Shown piece by piece: positions 25,155-33,722 of a stretch of DNA of 64,000 nucleotides (its first letter is position 1; each line of letters opens with the position of its first letter). The stretch is from assembly GCF_900103005.1 (NCBI RefSeq), contig NZ_FMWL01000006.1:1-64000 (forward strand), read 5' to 3'. The position numbers and the translations under genes are program-made. Source of the DNA: Acidaminobacter hydrogenoformans DSM 2784. GTDB lineage: Bacteria > Bacillota > Clostridia > Peptostreptococcales > Acidaminobacteraceae. A model generated the notes under the pieces. It made no database searches, was not told the DNA's origin, and worked only from the letters and a program-made list of their open reading frames with translations.

Positions 25155-26342
25155 ATGACAATAAAAAGAAAGCTTTCCCTATTAGCGATTCCTGGCCTGC
25201 TGGCCGCCTCAGCCTTTACCTTTGCTTTCCTGAACGCCCCGGCCAACACCCTGACCGTTGACGTCAACCCAAGCATAGAGTTGACGACCAACCGACTGGA
25301 CAAAGTCGTGGAGATCAATCCGCTGAACAATGACGCCAGATCACTCTTGGAAGGCTATACGCCAAGTGACCGGGATCTGGATGACGTGGTCAACGACCTC
25401 GTGGACCGCATGATCTTGACGGGCTACATTACAGGTGGTCAGGACAATGTGGTTATGATCAGCGTCCAGGATGAAGCTGCAGACCAAAAACTGGTAGACC
25501 GTGTGAACAAAGCCATTGCGGCTTATCTGGAAAACAAGCAGATTGAAGCGACCATCGTCAACAAAAAACTTGATATTGCGCGTGAAGCGCTGAACAAAGA
25601 CGGTGTTTCCTCTGGTAAGCTGGCCGTTGTCGAGGCTTTGATGAACAGCGACGATTCGCTCTCTAAAGAAGCACTGGCGGATATGAAAATCTCCGAGCTC
25701 GTCGCGCTTGCCAAAGACCTTAATATCAAGCCATCCACCCTTTTCGAAGCGGTTCTGGACCGTGATGATGATTTTGATGACTTTGATTTGGATGACGACT
25801 TTGACGACGACGCCTATAAAGATGCTGACGATAAGGACGACCAAGATGACGACCGGGATGATGTTTGGGACGACGACCAGGATGACCGGGATGACCGGGA
25901 TGACAATTGGGAAAAGTCAGACAAACCTGCAGATGACAGCTCCTCTGCTTCTATCAAAGTAACCATAAGCGATAATGTGATTTCAGCCGAACGTGCCAGA
26001 ACGATTGCGCTTCAAAAAGTAAACGGTGAAATTATCAAATTGGCCCTGGATGATGACGACGACCGTATGGAATACGAGGTCGAAATCCTCTCAAATGGCA
26101 TAAAATATGAAATGGAAATTGATGCTGTTACCGGAAGCATCCTTGAGTTTGAATCCGAAGCAGTCTTTGATGACGACAAAGCTTGGGATGACGATAACGA
26201 TTATGATGATGTAGATCAAGATCTGCCTAATGATCGTGAATATGATCGTGATGATGATGACGAGGATGACGACGATGACGACGATGACGAGGATGACGAC
26301 GAGGATGATGATGATAAAGATGATGACCGTGATGACGACTAA
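25155..26342 (+). CDS. Exported RsgI-domain and PepSY-domain protein with Asp-rich segments
   Basis: A 395-residue paralogue of the preceding anti-sigma factor without its cytoplasmic part. Residues 1-31 are a signal peptide or anchor. Residues 34-150 repeat the RsgI domain (VDVNPSIELTTNRLDKVVEI, same DVNPS motif). Residues 200-255 are Asp-rich. Residues 272-332 form a PepSY domain (ISAERARTIALQKVNGEI ... EIDAVTGSILEFE). Residues 335-395 are again almost all Asp. ATG 25155 has AAAGGAG upstream. With no anti-sigma segment it cannot hold the sigma factor; it may be a secreted effector, cation buffer or competitor of the sensor. It is probably under the same ECF promoter. Confidence 0.82.
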   Translation: MTIKRKLSLLAIPGLLAASAFTFAFLNAPANTLTVDVNPSIELTTNRLDKVVEINPLNNDARSLLEGYTPSDRDLDDVVNDLVDRMILTGYITGGQDNVVMISVQDEAADQKLVDRVNKAIAAYLENKQIEATIVNKKLDIAREALNKDGVSSGKLAVVEALMNSDDSLSKEALADMKISELVALAKDLNIKPSTLFEAVLDRDDDFDDFDLDDDFDDDAYKDADDKDDQDDDRDDVWDDDQDDRDDRDDNWEKSDKPADDSSSASIKVTISDNVISAERARTIALQKVNGEIIKLALDDDDDRMEYEVEILSNGIKYEMEIDAVTGSILEFESEAVFDDDKAWDDDNDYDDVDQDLPNDREYDRDDDDEDDDDDDDDEDDDEDDDDKDDDRDDD

Positions 26343-26356
26343 ATTTGAATAGAGTA

Positions 26357-26403
26357 AATGCCCCTGCCTTGTTGAGACTCACTCACAGGCAGGGGCATTT
26401 TTT
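26357..26403. terminator. Strong bidirectional terminator
   Basis: AAATGCCCCTGCC pairs with GGCAGGGGCATTT, followed by T on the plus strand and by TTTACT on the minus. It serves the RsgI-like gene and the convergent toxin gene. Confidence 0.9.
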
Positions 26404-26722
26404 ACAGCAAATCTTTGTAGGCGCGCATGGCGTATAGTACTCTGACAATATCCACTTCACGCTTTTGCTCATCCACAATATAAAAGACTATATAGTTGTT
26501 TACAAGAAGCTTCCTGTAGCCTTTTAGTCTCAATAATTTTTCTGTCACAAGCTCGCACGACATAGGAAACTCTTCCAGTCTCAATATTTGATGTTCTAGT
26601 TTTTTCAGAAAATCTACTGCAGCAATTTCATTTTTCAACTCATACGCAATATAGTCACTGATCTCTTCAATGTCCTGGTCAGCAATTGGTGTCAGCCGTA
26701 TGGTGTACCTACTTTTCTCCAT
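26402..26722 (-). CDS. RelE/ParE family toxin
   Basis: A 106-residue protein of the RelE/ParE fold: TPIADQDIEEISDYIAYEL at the N-terminus, the central hydrophobic LLRLKGYRKLLVNNYIVFYIVDEQKREVDIVRVLYAMRAY, and the short C-terminal helix. YRKLLVNNYIVFY and the following VRVLYAMRAY are typical of ParE/RelE mRNA interferases or gyrase poisons; which one cannot be told. It overlaps the antitoxin gene by 14 bases and ends at the bidirectional terminator. Confidence 0.9.
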   Translation of the reverse strand: MEKSRYTIRLTPIADQDIEEISDYIAYELKNEIAAVDFLKKLEHQILRLEEFPMSCELVTEKLLRLKGYRKLLVNNYIVFYIVDEQKREVDIVRVLYAMRAYKDLL

Positions 26723-26975
26723 ATTTGCTCCGAATCCTTGAAAACGCCTCTTTCACAGGAATCATTAATTCACGTTCTCTTAGCTGACTTTCACCTTCAG
26801 CAAGCTTTTCATACAACTCCAGTTTGGCTAATACCTTCTCATAGGCTTCAATACTCATGACTACCAGATCTCCGTAGCCATTCTTAGTGATGTAAATTGG
26901 CTCCTGACTCTCGTGGCATATTTCTGAGATCTCATTTGTGTTTCTCAATTCTTTAATGGGATATATTTTTGGCAT
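26709..26975 (-). CDS. Phd/YefM family antitoxin
   Basis: An 88-residue antitoxin. MPKIYPIKELRNTNEISEICHESQEPIYITKNGYGDLVVMSIEAYEK is the DNA-binding N-domain of the Phd/YefM family, and the helical C-terminus should wrap the toxin. ATG 26975 is used, with GAGGTGG upstream; the frame could extend to a TTG at 26993 without a ribosome site. The upstream TATAAT near 27015 (minus strand) lies within repeated TAATTAT words, which are likely operator half-sites for autoregulation. Confidence 0.9.
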   Translation of the reverse strand: MPKIYPIKELRNTNEISEICHESQEPIYITKNGYGDLVVMSIEAYEKVLAKLELYEKLAEGESQLRERELMIPVKEAFSRIRSKYGEK

Positions 26976-27049
26976 AATTCCACCTCTTATCAAATCATAA
27001 TTATGCTATAATTATACCACAATCGGCATTCACTGTAAGGTAACTTTTC

Positions 27050-27078
27050 TTGAGTTATACACTCCAAATTGTTATAAT
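27050..27078 (+). promoter_or_regulatory. Sigma-A type promoter of the ABC-F gene
   Basis: TTGAGT at 27050 and TATAAT at 27073 with a 17-base spacer, about 50 bases before the chosen start. Confidence 0.75.
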
Positions 27079-27128
27079 CAACTGTGTTGAATTTTGACAA
27101 CTATTTTTTAGAATTGAGGCAAACAAAA

Positions 27129-28865
27129 ATGATTCAAGTAGAAAAGCTTTCCTTTGGTTTTCCGGCAAAAGATTTATATAAAGAGATTTCCTTTTCATTG
27201 GAAAAGGGACAGCACTGCGCATTTATTGGAAGCAATGGCACTGGAAAATCAACGCTTGTTGATCTGATTATTCATCCAGATCAGTATTTGTACGACGGTA
27301 AGGTTACCAAAGATGCAAGCTGCCGCATTGGTTATGCCAGCCAGTTCGCTGTGAGGGATAAAGAACAGGAATGCACTGTTTTTGAATATCTCAGTGAGAG
27401 ATTTGTAAAAAATCAACAAGCGATAGCTGCTGTGTGTGAAGAAATGGCAGTGGCTGAGGATGTGGCGCCGTTGTTTGAGAAGTATCAGGCGCTTTTAGAT
27501 GCCTTCGAAGCTATGGACGGGGATCATTACGCAAACAATATCCGTAAACAGCTGTATTTAGCCGGTATGCGTGAGTTGGAAGAAGCAAAGCTGTCACAGC
27601 TTAGTGGCGGAGAGTATAAATTACTTCAGATAATGAGAGAAATGCTGCTATCGCAAAATCTTCTTGTCCTGGACGAACCGGATGTATTTCTTGATTTTAA
27701 CAACTTAAATAGACTTCGTCAGTTGATTAATGGTTATAAGGGCACATTGCTAGTGATTACACACAACAGATATTTATTGAATCATTGCTTTGACAAGCTT
27801 CTGCACTTGGAGAACGGTGACCTTCAGGAATATGATGGTAATTATTCAGAATATCGTTGTTCCCAGATCAAGGAAAAATTAAAGCTTAAGGTGCAAAGTC
27901 TTGAAGAACAAGAAGAAATTGAGCGCACTGAGAAAATGGTTGATATTCTGCGTGCAAGAGCTTCGGCACTTGCCAATCCCGTTATTGGAAGTGCTGTAAA
28001 CGCAAAGCAAACGCAGCTTGACCGTTTGCGCGCAAGACAAATTAAAGCACCTTTTATTGAGCTTCGTGAGCCAAAGATTGAATTTCAGGCGGTAGACACT
28101 GAAGCAGAGCGTACGGTTTTAAGCATTGCAGATTATAACGTTTCATTTGATGACAGTTTACTTTCAAATATCAATTTTGAATTGCGCGCTGGCGAAAAAG
28201 TGGCCATCGTTGGGGCAAATGGGACAGGAAAAACTACTCTAATACGCGATATCTTAAACAATAACCATCCGTCCATCCATATCAATGAAGCTACAAGCTA
28301 TGCCTGTTTATCCCAGCTTAAGGACGAGAATATGGATGAAACGAAAACGGTCTACGAGGTTATGGAAAACCTGGGCTTCACGACCAAGGAAAGGATCCAG
28401 GCGTATCTCGGGGAATATTGTTTGACCGGTGATACTTTAAAGCAGAAGGTAGGTCAGTTATCCGGCGGAGAAAAGAACTTGCTCCAAATTGCTATGATTG
28501 CAAATACCAATGCAGAGCTCCTTATTCTTGATGAGCCGACCAGCCATTTGGATCTTTACGCGCAAATGGCTCTGGAAAAAGCCCTGATCAACTACAAAGG
28601 GGCGATCCTCATGGTAAGCCATGATTTCTATCTTGTCGCTAATTGTGCAGATTACGTTTTACTTGTAGAGGACAATACGATTAGACGTCTGCGTACACGG
28701 ACGTTCCGTAAAATGGTCTATGACAAATATTTCGATGTGAAGTATTTAGAAATAGACAAGAAAAAACAAGAATTAGAAGCTGATATTACATTAGCCTTTA
28801 AAAAGAATGAGCTGAACAATGTAGACAAGCTTTGCAGCCAGTTGGAAGCCCTTAGCGCGATGTAG
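27129..28865 (+). CDS. ABC-F family ATP-binding protein
   Basis: A 578-residue soluble protein with two ABC ATPase domains. The first has Walker A GSNGTGKST, signature LSGGEYKLL and a degenerate Walker B VLDEPDVFLDF. The second has GANGTGKTT, LSGGEKNLL and LILDEPTSHLDL. The linker of about 80 residues between them is helical (QIKEKLKLKVQSLEEQEEIER). ABC-F proteins act on the ribosome, relieving stalled or antibiotic-bound ribosomes; some confer resistance, but the subclass is not decidable here. ATG 27129 follows GAGG at 9 bases. A U32 peptidase gene follows after 22 bases. Confidence 0.9.
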   Translation: MIQVEKLSFGFPAKDLYKEISFSLEKGQHCAFIGSNGTGKSTLVDLIIHPDQYLYDGKVTKDASCRIGYASQFAVRDKEQECTVFEYLSERFVKNQQAIAAVCEEMAVAEDVAPLFEKYQALLDAFEAMDGDHYANNIRKQLYLAGMRELEEAKLSQLSGGEYKLLQIMREMLLSQNLLVLDEPDVFLDFNNLNRLRQLINGYKGTLLVITHNRYLLNHCFDKLLHLENGDLQEYDGNYSEYRCSQIKEKLKLKVQSLEEQEEIERTEKMVDILRARASALANPVIGSAVNAKQTQLDRLRARQIKAPFIELREPKIEFQAVDTEAERTVLSIADYNVSFDDSLLSNINFELRAGEKVAIVGANGTGKTTLIRDILNNNHPSIHINEATSYACLSQLKDENMDETKTVYEVMENLGFTTKERIQAYLGEYCLTGDTLKQKVGQLSGGEKNLLQIAMIANTNAELLILDEPTSHLDLYAQMALEKALINYKGAILMVSHDFYLVANCADYVLLVEDNTIRRLRTRTFRKMVYDKYFDVKYLEIDKKKQELEADITLAFKKNELNNVDKLCSQLEALSAM

Positions 28866-28887
28866 TGATTAATGACGGAGGAAAAAA

Positions 28888-31131
28888 ATGACTGAATTAT
28901 TAGCGCCGGCAGGAAGTATGGAAGCTTTGAAAGCTGCAATTTCCAATGGTTGTGATGCAATCTATCTGGGAATGCAAAAATTTGGCGCACGTGCCTACTC
29001 CTCAAATTTTGACGTAGAATCGTTAAAAGAGGCTGTTCAGTATGCGCACCTTAGGGATGTAAAAATCTATGTCACAATGAATACCATCGTTTTCGAGAAC
29101 GAGGTTGAAGAGATGAAAGCGCAGATGCACGAATTGAATGACATTGGTGTGGATGGCATTATCGTCCAGGATCTGGCGGCTCTCGATTATATAGTTAAAA
29201 ACTTTCTTGATATGGAAGCCCATTGTTCAACTCAAATGGGGATAGATGATTTGGACGGGACTTTATTATTCAAAGAGCTTGGCGCTAAAAGAGTGGTTCT
29301 GTCCCGTGAGGTTGAGATTGAAAAAGTAAAAGAGATCAAAAGAGCAGCTAAAATGCCAATAGAAGTTTTTGTTCACGGTGCTTTATGTGTCTCTTATTCT
29401 GGAAATTGTCTCATGTCTGGTTTAATAGGCTACAGGAGCGGAAATCGCGGAAGATGTGTTGGTTCATGTCGTAAGGTCTATGAACTTATTGATCAGACAA
29501 CAGGGACAGCTTTAGGGAAAAGCTATATTCTATCGACCAAGGACTTAAGCACAATCGATTATATCAATGATTTAAAAGACATTGATTCTTTAAAAATAGA
29601 AGGCCGCATGAAAGAGCCTGCCTATGTTGCTAATGTGGTCTCAAAATATCGCCTGGCCATAGATCATAAAGTAACAGAAGCAGATAAAGAAAATCTGAGC
29701 AAAACATTCAACAGAACCTTTACTAAAGGCTATTTGTTCCACGAGGACAGTAAAGATATTACAAACATCTCAAGACCCAATAACTTTGGTTTAGAAATTG
29801 GAAGAATCAGCAAGATCGTTAAAGACATGTATGAAATCACACTTACGCGACCTTTAAACCAAAACGATACCATCAGAATAAGTCATGAAAATGAAGATGT
29901 TAATTTAACGGTTGCAAAAATGTACGGTAAAGATGGCAATTTAATCAACACCGCAGATGATGTCTGCTATATCAAGCTCAAAGAAAAGCTGTCCAGGGGC
30001 GATTCAGTATACAAAACGAAGGATGTTTCCTATTACAAAGCATTGGAAGCCTCCCTGGAAAAAGAATTTAAACGTTTTAACCTGGACATCAGAGTGTATG
30101 CCTATCCTGATTCAAAGCTGATCATAGATGCGGCGGGCTTCGGCTTTAATTATTTATATGAAAGCGAAGAAATTTTAAGCGAAGCCATTAATAATCCCAC
30201 AACAAAAGAGCAGGTCGTGAAGCAATTTTCAAGATTGAATGATACTATATTCGAGCTTAATCATGTAGAATTCGAGGAATGTGGTGTCTTTATCCCGGCT
30301 AAACTGTTAAACGCAGCAAGACGGGATATTGTACAGGGCTTATATGACTTAAAGCTTAACAGCCATAAGAAAAGAACCAAGGCTTTGAAAGCAAAAGAAA
30401 AAATAAGCTTTGCCCCTGATAAGCCCTACCTCACGGCCTCTGTCACGACCAAGGAACAGTATGACGCATGCGTGAGCTGTGGCATTGAAGAAATCTATTT
30501 CGAAAACGTTGTTAGAAGAAACCAGAATGATTATAAGGAAAAAGAAGGTCAGCTGCTTATAGGCGGCTATGGCGGAATCTATCACTACAGAAAGACGAAT
30601 CCTTTTGTTGCGGATTATTCTCTAAATGTAGTTAACGCCACCAGCTGCTACGAACTCTATAGATTAGGTGCGAAACGCATCACTTTATCTTATGAATTGA
30701 ATAAGAGACAGATTGAAGATTTAATTCATGCTTATTATGAAGAAAATGACGGTTATCCCGCACTTGAAATGATTGTCTATGGCAGGGCGCCATTGATGTT
30801 TACGAAATATTGTCCATTGAAAAAAATGGATCAATGCGGCGTTTGCAGAACTAAGCGCTACGAGTTAAAAGATGAGCACGGAACGTTTCCCATCCTTTCT
30901 CATGAGGATTGTACAACGACACTCCTTAACGGGAAGACGCTTAATCTTTTTGATGAGCTGCAAAGCATAAAAGGCATTGAGGCATTCAGATTAAACTTCA
31001 CTATTGAATCAAAAGAGCAGGTCGTGAAAACCATTAATGAAGCCTTAGGCAAATTAAATGGCGGCGTGAATAAAGCTGTCTTTAACCAGGACACCGACAC
31101 AAGAGGTCATTTTAATAAAGAGATTTTGTAG
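28888..31131 (+). CDS. U32 family peptidase / rRNA hydroxylase-like protein
   Basis: A 747-residue protein of the U32 (collagenase-like) family. MTELLAPAGSMEALKAAISNGCDAIYLGMQKFGARAYSSNF is the typical N-terminus, and EVFVHGALCVSYSGNCLMS is the family signature. Further cysteines, GRCVGSC and a C-terminal YCPLKKMDQCGVCRTKRYEL, suggest an Fe-S site, as in RlhA, the U32 member that hydroxylates 23S rRNA. The length is that of the longer RlhA/YhbU-like forms. It is probably cotranscribed with the ABC-F gene, which would put two ribosome-linked proteins together. A protease role cannot be excluded. Confidence 0.87.
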   Translation: MTELLAPAGSMEALKAAISNGCDAIYLGMQKFGARAYSSNFDVESLKEAVQYAHLRDVKIYVTMNTIVFENEVEEMKAQMHELNDIGVDGIIVQDLAALDYIVKNFLDMEAHCSTQMGIDDLDGTLLFKELGAKRVVLSREVEIEKVKEIKRAAKMPIEVFVHGALCVSYSGNCLMSGLIGYRSGNRGRCVGSCRKVYELIDQTTGTALGKSYILSTKDLSTIDYINDLKDIDSLKIEGRMKEPAYVANVVSKYRLAIDHKVTEADKENLSKTFNRTFTKGYLFHEDSKDITNISRPNNFGLEIGRISKIVKDMYEITLTRPLNQNDTIRISHENEDVNLTVAKMYGKDGNLINTADDVCYIKLKEKLSRGDSVYKTKDVSYYKALEASLEKEFKRFNLDIRVYAYPDSKLIIDAAGFGFNYLYESEEILSEAINNPTTKEQVVKQFSRLNDTIFELNHVEFEECGVFIPAKLLNAARRDIVQGLYDLKLNSHKKRTKALKAKEKISFAPDKPYLTASVTTKEQYDACVSCGIEEIYFENVVRRNQNDYKEKEGQLLIGGYGGIYHYRKTNPFVADYSLNVVNATSCYELYRLGAKRITLSYELNKRQIEDLIHAYYEENDGYPALEMIVYGRAPLMFTKYCPLKKMDQCGVCRTKRYELKDEHGTFPILSHEDCTTTLLNGKTLNLFDELQSIKGIEAFRLNFTIESKEQVVKTINEALGKLNGGVNKAVFNQDTDTRGHFNKEIL

Positions 31132-31178
31132 GGAAACCCCATTCCAAAGCTGGGTGCTACCCTCCCGGAAATGAAAGT

Positions 31179-31227
31179 AAAAGCGCTCCTTAGGGTGAAG
31201 TGATTCCATCCAAAGGAGCGCTTTTTC
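31179..31227. terminator. Bidirectional terminator
   Basis: AAAGCGCTCCTTT-type arms (AAAAGCGCTCCTT and AAAGGAGCGCTTTTT) enclose a 21-base loop between the convergent U32 and EamA-like genes. Confidence 0.9.
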
Positions 31228-31238
31228 CGTACTTCAGT

Positions 31239-31658
31239 CTATCGGTTGATCATGACCAGCCCGGCAATGCACAGCACCACGCCAAAGATCTTGCTGACCT
31301 CAAAGGCCTCCTTGTATAACTGCATACCCACCGGGATCAGCGCGATCGCCAGCGCAATGTTGGCCACAAGGCTGCCAACGCTGATGTTCCATCCCGCCCT
31401 GTAAGCCGCCAGAAAGCCAAACTCCAGCCCCAGAATGGAAATGCCAAGGAGAACACTCGTCCAGTTCAGGGACTGCAGCGACTCAAGGATCCCCTTATCA
31501 GACTTGTAAAAGAGCAGCGCCACCGCGGACAGGGCCGCAGCCACCAGATAGGTGACTATCAGGCTCACGAAAGGGTTGATTTTGTCCGGCGTGGATTTTT
31601 GCGCAATGTGATACAGGATGTTGGATGCGACAATCATCACAATTGAAAAAACGTACAT
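31239..31658 (-). CDS. EamA/DMT-like four-helix membrane protein
   Basis: A 139-residue protein with four predicted membrane helices. LEFGFLAAYRAGWNISVGSLVANIALAIALIP is close to the half-repeat found in drug/metabolite transporters, and the C-terminal ILVLCIAGLVMINR-like end fits too. At this size it is a single EamA unit that must dimerise, like small multidrug resistance proteins. No partner gene is adjacent. ATG 31658 follows AGGAGAG. Substrate unknown. Confidence 0.78.
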   Translation of the reverse strand: MYVFSIVMIVASNILYHIAQKSTPDKINPFVSLIVTYLVAAALSAVALLFYKSDKGILESLQSLNWTSVLLGISILGLEFGFLAAYRAGWNISVGSLVANIALAIALIPVGMQLYKEAFEVSKIFGVVLCIAGLVMINR

Positions 31659-31726
31659 GAAGCTCTCCTCCTGGGTTCTGCCTTAGAGCGGTGCACCTTG
31701 ATTAAATGACCCGTACTGCTTTAACT

Positions 31727-32047
31727 CTAACGGCCAAGCTCTATGACATTTGCCACAAGAGCCTTGCACTTGCCGCAGTCTGTACCGGCACCGGTGATTT
31801 CGGAAACCTGATCTGCGGTCTCTGCGCCATTTGAAATTGCGGTTAAAACGTCTTGGAAAGTGACCGTTTTGCAGCCACAGAGCATGGTCATGATGTAGTC
31901 TACGTTTTCCTTGCAGCCCTCACATTCGCCACACGCGCCAGTGACAGCCTTTAGCTCTTCCAGAGTACGCGCCCCGCCAATTTGAGCTTTTCTGAACGCG
32001 AGATACTCGACGTTATTGGTTGTACAGATGATGCCTTTGCTTGCCAT
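31727..32047 (-). CDS. Tandem BFD-like [2Fe-2S]-binding domain protein
   Basis: A 106-residue protein made of two BFD-like domains. The second has the complete cysteine set, LCGCKTVTFQDVLTAISNGAETADQVSEITGAGTDCGKC (CxC then CxxC). The first, residues 1-48, keeps GACGECEGC but has only one cysteine at IICTTN where CxC is expected. BFD domains pass electrons or move iron between proteins, for example bacterioferritin and nitrite reductase. The start ATG 32047 follows AGAGGAG. No redox enzyme is adjacent, so the partner is unknown. Confidence 0.82.
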   Translation of the reverse strand: MASKGIICTTNNVEYLAFRKAQIGGARTLEELKAVTGACGECEGCKENVDYIMTMLCGCKTVTFQDVLTAISNGAETADQVSEITGAGTDCGKCKALVANVIELGR

Positions 32048-32283
32048 TTTGAATTTCTCCTCTTCTGATGTGGTTTTCCCAGCACTAATCTGGGAATTTT
32101 GTGATCTGACCAGAAGATTTTATATTATTTTTGAAAACATTTCAAATGCTTTTCTTTGCTTTTAGTGAGAGTGAAATGTGTTAAAATGGGATCAACGATA
32201 TTGAAGGTCTTGGCTTTTTCTCTTTTTGCATAAGGATGGCGGTTCCCCGCCGTGAGTGGATTTTCGGGGTGGATGAAGAAAGG

Positions 32284-32315
32284 ACCATCGGCAGAAAATG
32301 CTTTTTGCAGATGGT
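32284..32315. repeat. Inverted pair of the GCCGATGGT repeat ahead of the HAD gene
   Basis: ACCATCGGCAGAAA and TTTTTGCAGATGGT face each other around ATGC and form a 13-14 bp stem with two mismatches, just before the ribosome site of the HAD gene (AAGGAG at 32319). As a hairpin in the leader it could stop readthrough or shield translation. Confidence 0.65.
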
Positions 32316-32334
32316 GGATAAGGAGCGTTTTGAG

Positions 32335-33036
32335 ATGGAAAATCTTGAGTTAAAAGAAAAAAATAATATTTCCGATGGTCACCTGACCCTCGCCGCGCTG
32401 CCCAAGCATTTTAAGGGATTTCTATTCGACATGGACGGGACGCTGTTCGACTCCATGCGGATGTGGCGGCACCTGATGCCGGATTACCTGAAGACGCACG
32501 GGATTGAGCTGCCGCGGGAGGTCCACAAGGCCATGCAGGGCAATACGTTGGGACAGGTCATTCAGGTCGTGGCTGAGCTCTATAATGAGCACCTGGATGA
32601 GCAGGAGATGTTCGAATATTACGATCAGCGGCTGAGAGCGGCCTATGGAGAGCAGGTTGGGTTTAAGCCCTTCGCGCTGGAGTATCTGCAGTATTTGCGT
32701 GCACATGAGCGTAAGCTCGCGCTGGTGACAACCACGGACCGGGTCTATGTGGATGTGCTCTTTGAGCGCTTTGGGCTGCATGACTATTTTGAGGTGATCC
32801 TGACCATTTCGGATGTGGGGGCGGGGAAGAACAAACCGGACATCTACCATGAGGCGTCACAGCGGCTTGGGCTTGGCGTGCAGGAGTGCGTCGTCTTCGA
32901 GGACGCGCTGTTCGCGCTGGAAACGGCGAGGGCGGCGGGCTATGTGACGATTGGGGTCGAGGACCACGGGCATGTGGATGAGGAGACACTGGCGAAGAGC
33001 TGTGATTTGATGATTAAAAGCTGGGATTGGGCGTAG
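32335..33036 (+). CDS. HAD superfamily phosphatase / beta-phosphoglucomutase-like
   Basis: A 233-residue HAD hydrolase. Motif I is FLFDMDGTLFDSM, motif II VTTTDR, motif III K in GAGKNKPDIY, and motif IV VFEDALFAL; the helical cap between motifs I and II is of the beta-phosphoglucomutase or phosphatase type. ATG 32335 has AAGGAG 9 bases upstream, while an upstream in-frame ATG at 32236 has only a weak site. Residues 9-20 include a GCCGATGGT-type word (NISDGHLT). It probably removes phosphate from a sugar or nucleotide; the exact substrate is undecided. Two terminators follow. Confidence 0.88.
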   Translation: MENLELKEKNNISDGHLTLAALPKHFKGFLFDMDGTLFDSMRMWRHLMPDYLKTHGIELPREVHKAMQGNTLGQVIQVVAELYNEHLDEQEMFEYYDQRLRAAYGEQVGFKPFALEYLQYLRAHERKLALVTTTDRVYVDVLFERFGLHDYFEVILTISDVGAGKNKPDIYHEASQRLGLGVQECVVFEDALFALETARAAGYVTIGVEDHGHVDEETLAKSCDLMIKSWDWA

Positions 33037-33057
33037 GGGTTTGGGGGAAAACAAAGA

Positions 33058-33087
33058 AAGGAAAACGGCGCGCATTGCCGTTTTCCT
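33058..33087 (+). terminator. Hairpin after the HAD gene
   Basis: AGGAAAACGGC pairs with GCCGTTTTCCT around a short loop, about 20 bases past the stop. Confidence 0.75.
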
Positions 33088-33106
33088 CTCAGTTGTAGTA
33101 AAGGTG

Positions 33107-33141
33107 AGAAATTGGCGCGGTGGCGCCAATTTCTTTTTTTG
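33107..33141 (+). terminator. Second terminator after the HAD gene
   Basis: GAAATTGGCGC pairs with GCGCCAATTTC around GGTG, followed by seven T. It is a classic terminator and a backup to the one 20 bases before it. Confidence 0.9.
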
Positions 33142-33184
33142 GTGTGTTGTTTTACCACCACCTCACGAGCCAAGGTGCAGAATG

Positions 33185-33210
33185 TTGGTGCGGCCCAGTC
33201 CCCGACCGGC
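33185..33210. repeat. Single GGGGAC element
   Basis: TTGGTGCGGCCCAGTCCCCGACC repeats the wording at 18740 almost exactly. It lies between the HAD terminators and the tandem repeat block. Confidence 0.75.
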
Positions 33211-33215
33211 CTTCA

Positions 33216-33690
33216 GTGAACAAGCTCTGTTTTGGGCGGTGGCAGAAGTTACACCTCACGCTATCAGACGTACACCTCGCGGCTATCGCCTATTGCCCCG
33301 CTACGCTGCGCTTCGGTGACGCCCTTGCTTCGCTCGGTGACAGCATGCGCCCTATATAAACAAAAGTGATCCCACGCTTCCGAGAGCAAGCTCTCTTTTT
33401 GAGCGGTGGCATAAATTACACCTCACGCTATCAGACGTGCCCCCTCGCTCCGCTACGCTGCGCTTCGGTGACGGGCTGCGCCCTATATAAACAAAGGTAA
33501 CGCCGTACTTCAGAGAGCAAGCTCTCTTTTTGGCGGTGGCATAATCTACACCTCACGCTATCAGACGTGCACCTCGCTCCGCCCTATGGGCTGCGCTTCG
33601 GTCGCGGGCTGCGCCCTATATAAATAGAAGTGCCCCTCCACTTCCGAGAGCAAGCTCTCTTCAGCGGAGGGGCACTTCTATTTATGCACG
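33216..33690. repeat. Tandem intergenic repeat, about 3.5 units of roughly 130-165 bases
   Basis: Units begin at about 33216, 33382, 33512 and 33645. Each begins with a GAGAGC-AA-GCTCTC palindrome (degenerate in the first) and continues GCGGTGGCA, then ACACCTCACGCTATCAGACGT, then CGCTACGCTGCGCTTCGGTGAC or a related phrase, ending TGCGCCCTATATAAA. The last unit is short and closes in a long inverted repeat. No reading frame is supported. It occupies the gap between the HAD gene and livF. Confidence 0.9.
33621..33684 (-). terminator. 19-bp perfect inverted repeat with nested palindrome, past livF
   Basis: TAAATAGAAGTGCCCCTCC at 33621 and its exact complement at 33666 enclose a 26-base loop holding GAGAGCAAGCTCTC. 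The U-poor flank makes classical termination uncertain, but its place 39 bases past the livF stop suits an operon end or cruciform. Confidence 0.7.
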
Positions 33691-33722
33691 TCTGTTAGCT
33701 TTCGCGGACGTTAGCTTTCGCG

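Noticed and set aside
33216..33690. CRISPR array
   Set aside because: Units are 130-165 bases without unique spacers and no cas genes are near.
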